64,000 nt of DNA from Paludibacteraceae bacterium (lineage in GTDB: Bacteria; Bacteroidota; Bacteroidia; Bacteroidales; Paludibacteraceae): positions 57,981 through 121,980 of the forward strand of contig JAFSQL010000012.1 in the NCBI GenBank assembly GCA_017446585.1, written 5' to 3'. A program made the position numbers and the translations under genes. The stretch's first letter is position 1. Each line of letters begins with the position of its first letter. This document shows positions 10,571-18,483 of the stretch, piece by piece. Below the pieces are notes generated by a model. It was not told the DNA's origin. It saw nothing but the letters and a program-made list of their open reading frames with translations, and ran no database searches.

Positions 10571-12650
10571 GTTCTTCGTCTTTGATGGTTGGATAGGCAA
10601 TGCGTGAGTGATAGAGGCTATGCAACTTGTTCTTGAACACTTGTCGAACAATGTTGATTTGTTGGAACGTGATAGGAGCGTCGGCAAACAACCCCTCTTG
10701 CATTTGCTGATCAATGATACTGTCAACCAATTTGTCAAGCGTCTGCTCTAAATTGTCGGACGATTGATTGGACACGACGGAGCGTGATGCCGCCTCGATG
10801 CTGTCCGCCATCATGAGCAGGGCTTGCTCCTTGGTGAAAGGTTTTGGACCGCCATATCGGAAAAGACCTTCATCGGGGCGTTCGCCATTGTGGGTGTTGA
10901 CATACGTGTTGTAGAAATACTTTGTGACGGAATCACCATGATGGGTTCTGATGAAGTCGATAATGACCTTAGGGAGGTTTTGCGCTTTGGCAATAGTGAC
11001 ACCATCGGCCACATGGGCAATGATGAGGCTTGCCGCTTGTTGCAACGGTAGTTCTCTAAGAGGGTTTTCGTTCGGCGATTGGTTTTCCGTGAAATATTCC
11101 GGGTGTTGAACTTTTCCAATGTCATGATAGAGCGCGCCTACCCTTGCGACTAAGGAGTCGGCATTTATCGCCTTGGCGGCGGGAGCTATGAGGTTCGCGA
11201 CCATGGTGGCGTGTTGGAATGTCCCGGGAGCGTCTTCTGAAAGTTTTTGTAACAGAGACCTTGATGTGTTTGACAACTCCATCAACGTGACGGCGGAAGT
11301 ATAGCCAAACGTTTTTTCAAAAATAAAGATGAAACCGTAAGAAAAGAGGAGCAAGATGCTCGAAATGAAAAATGCGAATAAGTAGGACAGTTTGATAGCG
11401 GTAGGGTCACCTTCTATCATCAGACAGTAGGCAATGTAGGTTGCGGCATAAGTGAGGAACACGTATAAAGCCGTGTGTGCCATTTGCGCTCGTGTCGTCA
11501 GGTCCTTGAGCGAAGAGACGGCTGTCATGCCTGCCGTGATTTGGAATAAGGCAAAGGCAAAAGAGGACGAGGCGAAGAATGCCGTGATGAGCGACGTGAT
11601 GATGTGGGCGAAGAGAGCCGTGCGAGCGTCAAAGAAGGTGCGCACGATGATGGGCACCAAAGCGAATGGAACAATGTATATGTAGAACTTGGTGAATCGC
11701 AGCGTGAGGGAAGCGAGCAGAATAGGGATGAGAACCGTGAGGAGGATGAAAAGAACATTCTTGGTGGAATCGAAAATAGCCGGTCGGAAGAGGAATAGGT
11801 AAAGCGCAAGAAGCAAGAAGAGGACGGAGACACCGATGATATCTCCAATGAGGGTGAAGACGCGTGAAGAGTCACGCGAAGTGACCGTTTCCGTATTGGC
11901 ATTGAACGAAGCGTCGGGATTAGCGTAACTATATTTCAACGACTCCAGAATCTGGAATGTTTGTTGCGTGACGATTTCGCCTCTGTTCACGATGTGATCG
12001 CCTGCCTTGACCATTCCTGCCGTAAGTGACACTTGTTTTAGCGTCTCGTCATGATCCCGATGCGAGTAGGCGGAATCGTAAGACAGATTCTCTGACAAGA
12101 AATAGTTGACATTGAGGATGTCAATGTCTTCTTTCGGCACATTGTCTGGTCGGTTGTCAATGATGTGTCGATAGGCGGAACGAATGGTGTAGATTTCCGA
12201 AAGTGGATGTTTGCGTACGTTGGTCGAACCGTCCTGTAGGATATGAATGTTCTGATAGCCAGCCTTGGTAAGCGTGTCCGCCTCGAGTGAACCTATGATG
12301 CCGGTGTCGTAGATGTTCTTGATGGCAGTGGTGAGATAGTTTCTGCAAGCGTCGGAAATGCCCGACGTGTTGTCTATAAAGAGTTGAAACTGGCGTGTGG
12401 CACTGTCTGCCTTCGCAACATCTATTCGGAAATAGGGAGCGTAGGCGTTCAGCGCCTCTTCTTGTTCACGTTGAAGGGTCTCCTCGTCCTTGAGTATGGC
12501 GAAGTCGTAAGGAGCGGTCAGAAGGTCGTAACTCCAGGGTTGCCCCACATTGTAATCGTAGCGAAAACTGCCGTGTCTCGGAAACAGTTGGACGACAAGA
12601 GCCATAGTAGCGAAAAAGAGCACTGCCCTTGCGAATATCTTGATACGCAT
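10563..12650 (-). CDS. 7TM-HD domain phosphodiesterase, PgpH/YqfF family
   Basis: This 695-residue membrane protein matches the PgpH layout: an N-terminal transmembrane helix (RAVLFFATMALVVQLF), an extracytoplasmic region to about residue 250, seven closely spaced hydrophobic segments at roughly 255-450, and a cytoplasmic HD domain with GALYHDIGKVQHP (HD near residue 507) and RTHHGDS. Characterised relatives hydrolyse the second messenger c-di-AMP. I chose the ATG at 12650 (MRIKIFARAV); the frame is open for 33 more codons, but those lie upstream of a TATCTTTG promoter box. It overlaps the downstream secreted peptidase gene, implying joint expression, though a functional link is unknown. Confidence 0.9.
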   Translation of the reverse strand: MRIKIFARAVLFFATMALVVQLFPRHGSFRYDYNVGQPWSYDLLTAPYDFAILKDEETLQREQEEALNAYAPYFRIDVAKADSATRQFQLFIDNTSGISDACRNYLTTAIKNIYDTGIIGSLEADTLTKAGYQNIHILQDGSTNVRKHPLSEIYTIRSAYRHIIDNRPDNVPKEDIDILNVNYFLSENLSYDSAYSHRDHDETLKQVSLTAGMVKAGDHIVNRGEIVTQQTFQILESLKYSYANPDASFNANTETVTSRDSSRVFTLIGDIIGVSVLFLLLALYLFLFRPAIFDSTKNVLFILLTVLIPILLASLTLRFTKFYIYIVPFALVPIIVRTFFDARTALFAHIITSLITAFFASSSFAFALFQITAGMTAVSSLKDLTTRAQMAHTALYVFLTYAATYIAYCLMIEGDPTAIKLSYLFAFFISSILLLFSYGFIFIFEKTFGYTSAVTLMELSNTSRSLLQKLSEDAPGTFQHATMVANLIAPAAKAINADSLVARVGALYHDIGKVQHPEYFTENQSPNENPLRELPLQQAASLIIAHVADGVTIAKAQNLPKVIIDFIRTHHGDSVTKYFYNTYVNTHNGERPDEGLFRYGGPKPFTKEQALLMMADSIEAASRSVVSNQSSDNLEQTLDKLVDSIIDQQMQEGLFADAPITFQQINIVRQVFKNKLHSLYHSRIAYPTIKDEEHE

Positions 12651-12678
12651 GAAAAAGAGGCTTATGAACGATAATACG

Positions 12679-12686
12679 CAAAGATA
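12679..12686 (-). promoter_or_regulatory. TAnnTTTG -7 box upstream of the pgpH-like gene
   Basis: The minus strand reads TATCTTTG, 29 bases before the chosen start. It supports starting at 12650, because the longer frame begins upstream of it. Confidence 0.5.
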
Positions 12687-12727
12687 GCAAACAAATGGAA
12701 CGGAGGAATGAAAGGTCAAAAAGTTTG

Positions 12728-12735
12728 TACCTTTG
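12728..12735 (+). promoter_or_regulatory. TAnnTTTG -7 box upstream of the NlpC/P60 gene
   Basis: TACCTTTG is an exact consensus match, 21 bases before the ATG at 12756. Transcription would begin near 12742, which excludes the ATG at 12708 as start. Confidence 0.55.
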
Positions 12736-12755
12736 TGGAAATAAACCAAGAGGTT

Positions 12756-13553
12756 ATGGAAAACGGTCTGAATTTGAACGCAGTGCTCCCCATAAGGAAA
12801 CGAGCGGCGGAGAGTAGCGAAATGGTGAGCCAGATGCTATTTGGTGAGCATTGTCAGGTGTTGGATGACCAGAGCGAGGAACGATGGTTGAAAGTGAAGA
12901 GCGCAATTGACGGTTACGAAGGATGGGTTGACAGAAAGATGTTGACCTGCATTGACAAGCAATTGGCGCAAGAATTGTCAAAGCCGCAAGCCATGGTGAG
13001 CGTGCCGTTCGCTCTCGTGAAACTCCGACTGAAAGGACAGACCATCATGTTGACAGGTGGTAGCCGTCTGCCATTCTACGACCCTAAGAGCGCCACATTT
13101 ACCCTGCTTGATGCGGTATATGCACTTGACAGTCAACATGTGCGGATGCCAAATGAACCTAAGATGCAGGCGGAAGAGATTGTGCGAACGGCTCGTGGAT
13201 ATTTTAACACTCCGTACTTATGGGGCGGTCGAAATGTCATGGGAATAGACTGCTCGGGTCTGACCCAGACAGTGTTTGGCATTGCAGGGTACAAGTTGCC
13301 CCGTGATGCCAAAGAACAATGTTTGCAAGGCGAAGAAGTGTTTTTCGAAAGTCGTAAGGCAGGTGATTTGGCATTCTTCGCCAACGATGCGGGAAAAATG
13401 ACACACGTTGGCATCGTGTCAAGTGACAACAGCATCATCCATAGCAGCGGATGGGTCAAGGAAGAACGCTTGACGAAAGAGGGCATCATCAATGGACTGA
13501 CGGGCCGATTGTCACACCACCTACACTCGCTGCGAAGGGTTATCGCGTCATGA
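12756..13553 (+). CDS. NlpC/P60 peptidoglycan peptidase with SH3 domains
   Basis: The 265-residue enzyme probably cleaves stem peptides of the cell wall, acting like gamma-D-glutamyl-L-diamino acid endopeptidases. Residues 1-60 form an SH3-like domain (VLPIRKRAAESSEMVSQMLFGE), followed by a second linker/SH3-like region. The C-terminal NlpC/P60 domain has the catalytic Cys in GIDCSGLTQTVF and His in MTHVGIV. No signal peptide is visible from the chosen start, which is common in this Bacteroidota family. The start at 12756 is set by the promoter at 12728-12735 and by the family N-terminus. Its last 14 bases overlap the 3' end of sufD on the opposite strand. Confidence 0.9.
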   Translation: MENGLNLNAVLPIRKRAAESSEMVSQMLFGEHCQVLDDQSEERWLKVKSAIDGYEGWVDRKMLTCIDKQLAQELSKPQAMVSVPFALVKLRLKGQTIMLTGGSRLPFYDPKSATFTLLDAVYALDSQHVRMPNEPKMQAEEIVRTARGYFNTPYLWGGRNVMGIDCSGLTQTVFGIAGYKLPRDAKEQCLQGEEVFFESRKAGDLAFFANDAGKMTHVGIVSSDNSIIHSSGWVKEERLTKEGIINGLTGRLSHHLHSLRRVIAS

Positions 13554-14346
13554 GACGTTCCTCGATGCGGCTACGGAGATCCTGACGCAGCGCATCGGCG
13601 AAGTGGCTCTCCACGTCGTCAAGGAAAGCGACAAGAAGGAGTTGTCGAGCTTCTGCCTCCGGAATGCCACGCTGACGCATATAGAAAAGAGCGTCCGTGT
13701 CAAGTTGCCCTACCGTCGCGCCATGGTTGCAAACCACGTCATCGGCATTGATGATGAGGTGCGGCTGAGCGTGCATTTTTGCCTCGGGGGAAAGGCAAAT
13801 GTTCTTGTTTGTTTGTCGCGCGACAGTCTTCTGGGCGTCGGGAGCCACGGTGATCAGACCGTCAAACACACCGTTGGCGTGGTCTGAAAGAATGTATTTA
13901 TATATTTCGAATGTTTCGCAATGTGGCGCGAGGTGTCGCACGTGGGTGCGCGTCGTGGCCTGACGTTCGTCATCGACGATGGATAACCCCGCCAGAGTGA
14001 CTTGCGCTCCCGGCGCGAGGAGGTCAACGCTGATGTCACTGAGCGTCTCCTTGCCTTGCAGCGTGGCTTGCGCCACGGTGACATGGGCGTTTTCTGATTG
14101 TTGAATATGCAGACGTGAATGGCGTACGGCGTCGGGGATGTCAACAATCTCGTAGAGAAAGAGTTGGGCGTTCTCGTCCACGACGATGTCTGTCTCTGTC
14201 TCCGCAACGTCGTTCGTGAGAACAAGGCGTACCATGGCATCACGTTCGATGCGGAAACGATTGCGAGTACCAAGCTTCACGCGAATCAGCTCGTCAGTGA
14301 CACCCGTCAAAAGTCGAATGTCCGTATTGGAATTGGGTGTCATCAT
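13540..14346 (-). CDS. sufD: Fe-S cluster assembly protein SufD (short form)
   Basis: SufD pairs with SufB and SufC in the SufBCD scaffold that builds Fe-S clusters. The 268-residue product holds the conserved beta-helix core and C-terminus, with DHANGVFDGLITV, CNHGATVGQLD (the conserved His) and MRQRGIPEAEARQLL. It is much shorter than the 420-450 residues usual for SufD and lacks most of the N-terminal helical part. The start overlaps the sufC stop (ATGATGA), so the short form looks genuine and not the product of a frameshift. Its end overlaps the NlpC/P60 gene by 14 bases tail to tail. Confidence 0.88.
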   Translation of the reverse strand: MMTPNSNTDIRLLTGVTDELIRVKLGTRNRFRIERDAMVRLVLTNDVAETETDIVVDENAQLFLYEIVDIPDAVRHSRLHIQQSENAHVTVAQATLQGKETLSDISVDLLAPGAQVTLAGLSIVDDERQATTRTHVRHLAPHCETFEIYKYILSDHANGVFDGLITVAPDAQKTVARQTNKNICLSPEAKMHAQPHLIINADDVVCNHGATVGQLDTDALFYMRQRGIPEAEARQLLLVAFLDDVESHFADALRQDLRSRIEERLMTR

Positions 14347-15095
14347 GCGTCAAACTTTTCCTTGATCCATTCGTAGCCCCGCTTCTCGAGTTCAAGGGCA
14401 AGCTCCTTACCCTCGGTCATGACTATGCGCCCCTTGTAGAGTACGTGAACCACGTCCGGAACGATGTAGTCAAGCAGTCGCTGGTAGTGCGTGATGACGA
14501 TGGTGGCGTTGTCGGGGCGTTTGAGCAAATTGACACCCTCCGCCACGATGCGAAGCGCGTCAATGTCAAGACCCGAATCGGTCTCGTCAAGAATAGACAA
14601 TTTCGGCTCGAGCATCGCCATCTGGAATATCTCATTGCGCTTCTTCTCGCCGCCGCTGAATCCTACGTTTACCGAACGGTTGGCAAGTCGGTTGTCCAAC
14701 GACACCACTTTTTGCTTCTCGCGCATCAGGTGCAGAAAATCGGTTGACGAGAGGGGTTCTTGTCCTTGATATTGGCGCTTGGCGTTGATGGCGGCACGCA
14801 TGAAATTGACCATTGACACGCCCGGAATCTCCACCGGATACTGAAATGACAGGAAGATGCCTTCGCGAGCGCGATCTTCGGGCTTGAGGGCGAGCAAGTC
14901 CTTGCCGTTGAAGGTGATGGAGCCTTCCGTGACCGTGTAGGATGGGTTGCCCGTGATGATGGCTGACAGCGTTGACTTGCCGCTTCCGTTGGGCCCCATG
15001 ATGGCGTGTACCTCACCGTCGTTCACTGTGAGGTTCAGCCCTTTGAGTATTTCCTTGTCGCCTATGTTGGCGTGTAAGTTTTTGATTTCTAACAC
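14343..15095 (-). CDS. sufC: Fe-S cluster assembly ATPase SufC
   Basis: SufC is the ABC-type ATPase of the SufBCD complex and drives the shape change needed for cluster assembly. The 250-residue protein has Walker A GPNGSGKST near residue 34, the SufC-type signature SGGEKKRNEIFQ, Walker B LSILDETDSGLD with the conserved Asp-Ser-Gly-Leu-Asp, and the H-loop ITHYQRLL. It sits 40 bases after sufB, and its stop overlaps the sufD start, consistent with one transcript. Confidence 0.97.
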   Translation of the reverse strand: MLEIKNLHANIGDKEILKGLNLTVNDGEVHAIMGPNGSGKSTLSAIITGNPSYTVTEGSITFNGKDLLALKPEDRAREGIFLSFQYPVEIPGVSMVNFMRAAINAKRQYQGQEPLSSTDFLHLMREKQKVVSLDNRLANRSVNVGFSGGEKKRNEIFQMAMLEPKLSILDETDSGLDIDALRIVAEGVNLLKRPDNATIVITHYQRLLDYIVPDVVHVLYKGRIVMTEGKELALELEKRGYEWIKEKFDA

Positions 15096-15135
15096 GATAG
15101 TGAGTTAAAAATTAAAAGTTAAAAAAACATAAGAA

Positions 15136-16578
15136 TTAGCCGACACCGTCGGTATTCTGAATCGAGATTTCAAGCAATCGTTTGGCTTCGACGGCAAACT
15201 CCATAGGAAGTTTGTCAAGCACCTCGCGAGCGTACCCATTGACAATCAGCGAAACGGCATCGTTCGATTCTATGCCTCGCTGTTGGCAGTAGAAGAGTTG
15301 TTCTTCGCTGATCTTCGACGTCGTGGCCTCATGCTCCACCACGGCGGTGTCATTTTTGATATCCATATAAGGGAACGTGTGCGCGCCGCACTTGTCACCG
15401 ATCAGCAACGAGTCGCATTGCGAGAAATTGCGCGCCCCCGAGGCGGCGGCAACCACCTTGACAAGCCCTCGATAGGCATTTTGGCTTCGGCCTGCGCTAA
15501 TACCCTTTGAGACAATGTGGCTGCGGGTGTCCTTACCGAGGTGAATCATCTTGGTGCCCGTGTCCGCCTGTTGAAAATTATTGGTCACGGCAACAGAGTA
15601 AAATTCACCTACCGAACGATCGCCTTTTAACACGCATGACGGATATTTCCATGTGATGGCGGAGCCAGTCTCCACCTGTGTCCAGAAGAGTTTGGCGTCT
15701 TCGCCCACAAGACCGCGTTTGGTGACGAAGTTATAGACACCCCCCTTCCCTTCCTTATCGCCCGGATACCAATTCTGCACGGTACTGTACTTGACCTCGG
15801 CGCGGTCGTGAACCACGATCTCAACAATGGCGGCATGCAGTTGATATTCATCGCGTGCCGGTGCCGTACATCCCTCCAGATAACTGACATACGACTCATC
15901 ATCAGCAATGATAAGCGTACGTTCAAATTGACCCGTGTTGCGCGCGTTGATGCGAAAATAACTGCTCAGTTCCATCGGACAACGAACACCTTTGGGAATA
16001 TAAACAAACGAACCATCGGTGAACACGGCGGAATTGAGGGCGGCAAAGAAATTATCGTTGGCGGGAACCACAGAACCCAGATATTGCTTGACAAGATCCG
16101 GATAGTTCTGGATGGCTTCAGAAATGGAGCAAAAAATGACACCCGCTTCTGCCAATTTCTCCTTGTTCGTCGTCTTGACCGAGACGGAGTCCATGATGGC
16201 ATCGACCGCCATGCCTGACAGCATCTTTTGTTCTTCGATAGGGATACCGAGTTTGTCGAACGTTTTCAGCAATTCAGGATCGACCTCATCAAGGCTGTTG
16301 GGCGCTTTCTTCTGTTTCGGAGCGGCGAAGTAGTGCATCTTTTGGTAGTCGATGTCGGGCAGGTCAAGATGTGGCCAACGTGGCATGACGCTCTTGCTCC
16401 AATAGTCAAAGGCTTTCAGTCTAAAGTCAAGAAGCCATTGTGGCTCCTTCTTACGACGCGAAATCTCTTGAATGATATCAGCGTTCAGACCTGCCTGTAT
16501 ATAGTCGGTTTCCACATCGGTCACGAAACCGTATTTATATTCTTGGTTTGCTATTTCGTTAATCTCGCCTTTGCTCAC
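15136..16578 (-). CDS. sufB: Fe-S cluster assembly protein SufB
   Basis: SufB is the main scaffold of the Suf system and receives sulfur from SufS/SufE. At 480 residues it is full length. Conserved segments include [23 protein letters not shown], the [13 protein letters not shown] stretch and [12 protein letters not shown] near the C-terminus, which carries the conserved cysteine that accepts sulfur in E. coli SufB. Order sufB-sufC-sufD is kept. SufS, SufE and SufU are not in the window. The nearest upstream gene is tsaE, 45 bases away, and I see no consensus promoter between them. Confidence 0.97.
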   Translation of the reverse strand: MSKGEINEIANQEYKYGFVTDVETDYIQAGLNADIIQEISRRKKEPQWLLDFRLKAFDYWSKSVMPRWPHLDLPDIDYQKMHYFAAPKQKKAPNSLDEVDPELLKTFDKLGIPIEEQKMLSGMAVDAIMDSVSVKTTNKEKLAEAGVIFCSISEAIQNYPDLVKQYLGSVVPANDNFFAALNSAVFTDGSFVYIPKGVRCPMELSSYFRINARNTGQFERTLIIADDESYVSYLEGCTAPARDEYQLHAAIVEIVVHDRAEVKYSTVQNWYPGDKEGKGGVYNFVTKRGLVGEDAKLFWTQVETGSAITWKYPSCVLKGDRSVGEFYSVAVTNNFQQADTGTKMIHLGKDTRSHIVSKGISAGRSQNAYRGLVKVVAAASGARNFSQCDSLLIGDKCGAHTFPYMDIKNDTAVVEHEATTSKISEEQLFYCQQRGIESNDAVSLIVNGYAREVLDKLPMEFAVEAKRLLEISIQNTDGVG

Positions 16579-16623
16579 CTTACTGAATTTTAATTTTTTA
16601 GTGGGGGAAGATATTTGTCTTTT

Positions 16624-17046
16624 TTATTGGAGGATTACGGTACGGGAATTGTCTTCATTGACCTTGATCTGAACCCTCAACGTCTCTTTGGGAAGAAAGT
16701 CGTTCACCACGTCTGGCCACTCAATGAAGCAATACTCACCGCTGTCAAGATAGTCTTCGATACCGATGTCCAACGCTTCGTTGAGATTGCGTAGCCTGTA
16801 GAGGTCAAAATGAAATACGGGACGCGTGTCCGATTGATACTCGTTGATAATGGCAAACGTCGGTGACGTCACGTATTCTCTCACACCGAGACACTCACAC
16901 AACGCCTTGATGAGCGTGGTCTTTCCTGCCCCCATGGGAGCGTCAAACGCGAACACACGTCTCTCTCCTGCCATGTCCAGCAACTTCTGGGCTGCAGTCT
17001 TAAGGTCGTCTATGCTTGCTATGTCAATCCGTCCATTATCCATCAT
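16624..17046 (-). CDS. tsaE: tRNA threonylcarbamoyladenosine biosynthesis ATPase TsaE
   Basis: TsaE is the small P-loop ATPase that works with TsaB and TsaD to make t6A37 on ANN-decoding tRNAs. The 140-residue protein has the Walker A motif DAPMGAGKTTL near residue 35, SPTFAIINEY in the switch region, FDLYRL, and FIEWPD as the Walker B-like part. Length and motifs are typical. The start overlaps the stop of the DUF4296 gene by four bases, placing it at the end of the ileS-dksA-lspA-DUF4296-tsaE operon. Confidence 0.96.
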   Translation of the reverse strand: MMDNGRIDIASIDDLKTAAQKLLDMAGERRVFAFDAPMGAGKTTLIKALCECLGVREYVTSPTFAIINEYQSDTRPVFHFDLYRLRNLNEALDIGIEDYLDSGEYCFIEWPDVVNDFLPKETLRVQIKVNEDNSRTVILQ

Positions 17047-17378
17047 TCACTATATTCGTCCCGTTCTTTTTTCAATCGTGTCTTGACGTTGTCTGTTATC
17101 GTTTCGAATTTGTCAATATGATTGGCGTACCAAACCAACGACGTGTCAAACTGTTCGAGCGTAATGCCTTCTTTCTCAAACAGAGAGTTGTAGAGCGAGT
17201 ATTTCAGCGTGTCGCCACGCATGATGTATTTTTGTTCGCAAGCCCCGTCTATGCGCATCAGTTCGTAGATAACCTCTTCCATCTTCTCTTGCGACAGAAC
17301 GTTATCGGGAGTCTTTTCTTCACATGCCGTCAACGCGAACAGGGCAATCGCCAGTAAAAAGATGATAATCCGTTTCAT
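17043..17378 (-). CDS. DUF4296 lipoprotein
   Basis: The 111-residue protein has a lipoprotein signal peptide with lipobox LTAC and lipidated Cys19. The mature part is helical and charged (EKMEEVIYELMRIDGA, FEKEGITLEQFDTSLVWY), fitting DUF4296, a Bacteroidota family of unknown function. It overlaps by four bases both lspA upstream and tsaE downstream. Its position next to lspA, which cleaves lipoprotein signal peptides, is common in this phylum, but no direct functional link can be shown from sequence. Confidence 0.85.
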   Translation of the reverse strand: MKRIIIFLLAIALFALTACEEKTPDNVLSQEKMEEVIYELMRIDGACEQKYIMRGDTLKYSLYNSLFEKEGITLEQFDTSLVWYANHIDKFETITDNVKTRLKKERDEYSE

Positions 17379-18037
17379 GGTTTCTTCCTTTCACGCATTT
17401 TCTGTTTATGCACCTCGTGTCGTTGTTGTCTGTCCTTGCGTGTCTCGAAACTGTGGGTGAGGTCTTTGTTGAAGAAGATGAGCAGAATGAAAACGGAAAC
17501 CGTCACCGCAATGTCCGCCACATTGAAGACGGGCGAAAAGAAAATCACCTCACCCCCCTCCGTCGTTATGATGGGAAAGTAAAACATGTCCACCACCTTG
17601 CCTTGAAAAATCGGAGCGTAACCCCCGCTCTCAGGCAACAACGTTGCCACCTGTCCGCACGAATGAGAGAAAATCATCCCATAAAACACCGAATCTATCA
17701 AGTTCCCGATGGCCCCCGCAAAAAGAACCCCCACCATAAGAACGAACCCCGGACGGAAACGCCTCCTTATCAACCGGTGCAAATAATAAACAAGAGCCAC
17801 GCACGCCCCAACGCGAAACAGCGACAAAAACAACTTCGAACCCATCTCCAAACCGAACGCCATCCCACGATTCTCGATAAACAAAATCTTGAACCACGAC
17901 GTCACCTCCAAACCATCATAGAGCGGAAACGACAACTTCACCGCAAACTTCACCGCTTGATCTATCAGAATCACCGCCACAATGGTGCATAGCAATGCCT
18001 TTCGCACTTTGGCTTCGGAATCAAGGAAACGTGTCAT
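17375..18037 (-). CDS. lspA: Lipoprotein signal peptidase (signal peptidase II)
   Basis: LspA removes signal peptides from prolipoproteins after lipidation at the inner membrane. The 220-residue protein has four hydrophobic segments, FIENRGMAFG for the conserved NxGxAFG motif, and the two catalytic aspartates in GNLIDSVFYG and FNVADIAVT. An insertion between these two motifs (around HSCGQVATLLPESGG) and a charged C-terminal tail are usual for Bacteroidota. I chose the ATG at 18037; a GTG at 18055 directly after the dksA stop is an alternative that would add six residues. Confidence 0.95.
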   Translation of the reverse strand: MTRFLDSEAKVRKALLCTIVAVILIDQAVKFAVKLSFPLYDGLEVTSWFKILFIENRGMAFGLEMGSKLFLSLFRVGACVALVYYLHRLIRRRFRPGFVLMVGVLFAGAIGNLIDSVFYGMIFSHSCGQVATLLPESGGYAPIFQGKVVDMFYFPIITTEGGEVIFFSPVFNVADIAVTVSVFILLIFFNKDLTHSFETRKDRQQRHEVHKQKMRERKKP

Positions 18038-18055
18038 CCTTCTTCTCGCCACCAC

Positions 18056-18442
18056 TTACTTCTTCTGCATCATCTTGCCCTCGACCGACGTCGTCGCGTG
18101 CGGCACCGCACGAAGTCGTTCGGCAGGAATCAATTTCCCCGTGACGCGGCATATGCCATATGTCTTGTTGTCTATCCGAACCAATGCCGCCTTCAACTTA
18201 TTCACAAAGTCAATCTGACGCTGAATGTTACTTGCCGTCTCTTGTTGGTTCAGCGTCGCCGCGCCTTCTTCCAGCACCTTGAACGTCGGTGCCGTGTCGC
18301 TGTCACCATTGCCCGCCGCATTGTTCAGCGTCGCCCGCAGTTGGTCTATCTCGCCTTGCGCCTTCGCTATTTTTGCGTTGATGATTTGGCGGAACTCCTC
18401 GAGTTCGGCATCGGTGTAGCGTGTCTTTTCGTTGTTTGCCAT
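18056..18442 (-). CDS. DksA/TraR family transcription factor
   Basis: The 128-residue protein has an N-terminal coiled-coil (TDAELEEFRQIINAKIAKAQGEIDQLRATL) and a C-terminal globular part YGICRVTGKLIPAERLRAVPHAT. DksA proteins enter the RNA polymerase secondary channel and help set the stringent response. Most of the zinc-finger cysteines of E. coli DksA are lost, with only one cysteine left, which is usual for Bacteroidota members. I chose MANNEKTRYTDAE at 18442 as start; the longer frame runs back into the ileS end. It lies 41 bases downstream of ileS. Confidence 0.92.
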   Translation of the reverse strand: MANNEKTRYTDAELEEFRQIINAKIAKAQGEIDQLRATLNNAAGNGDSDTAPTFKVLEEGAATLNQQETASNIQRQIDFVNKLKAALVRIDNKTYGICRVTGKLIPAERLRAVPHATTSVEGKMMQKK

Positions 18443-18483
18443 AATCGGAGAATTTTTTAGTAAATCTTGTTTCACAAAGTTAC

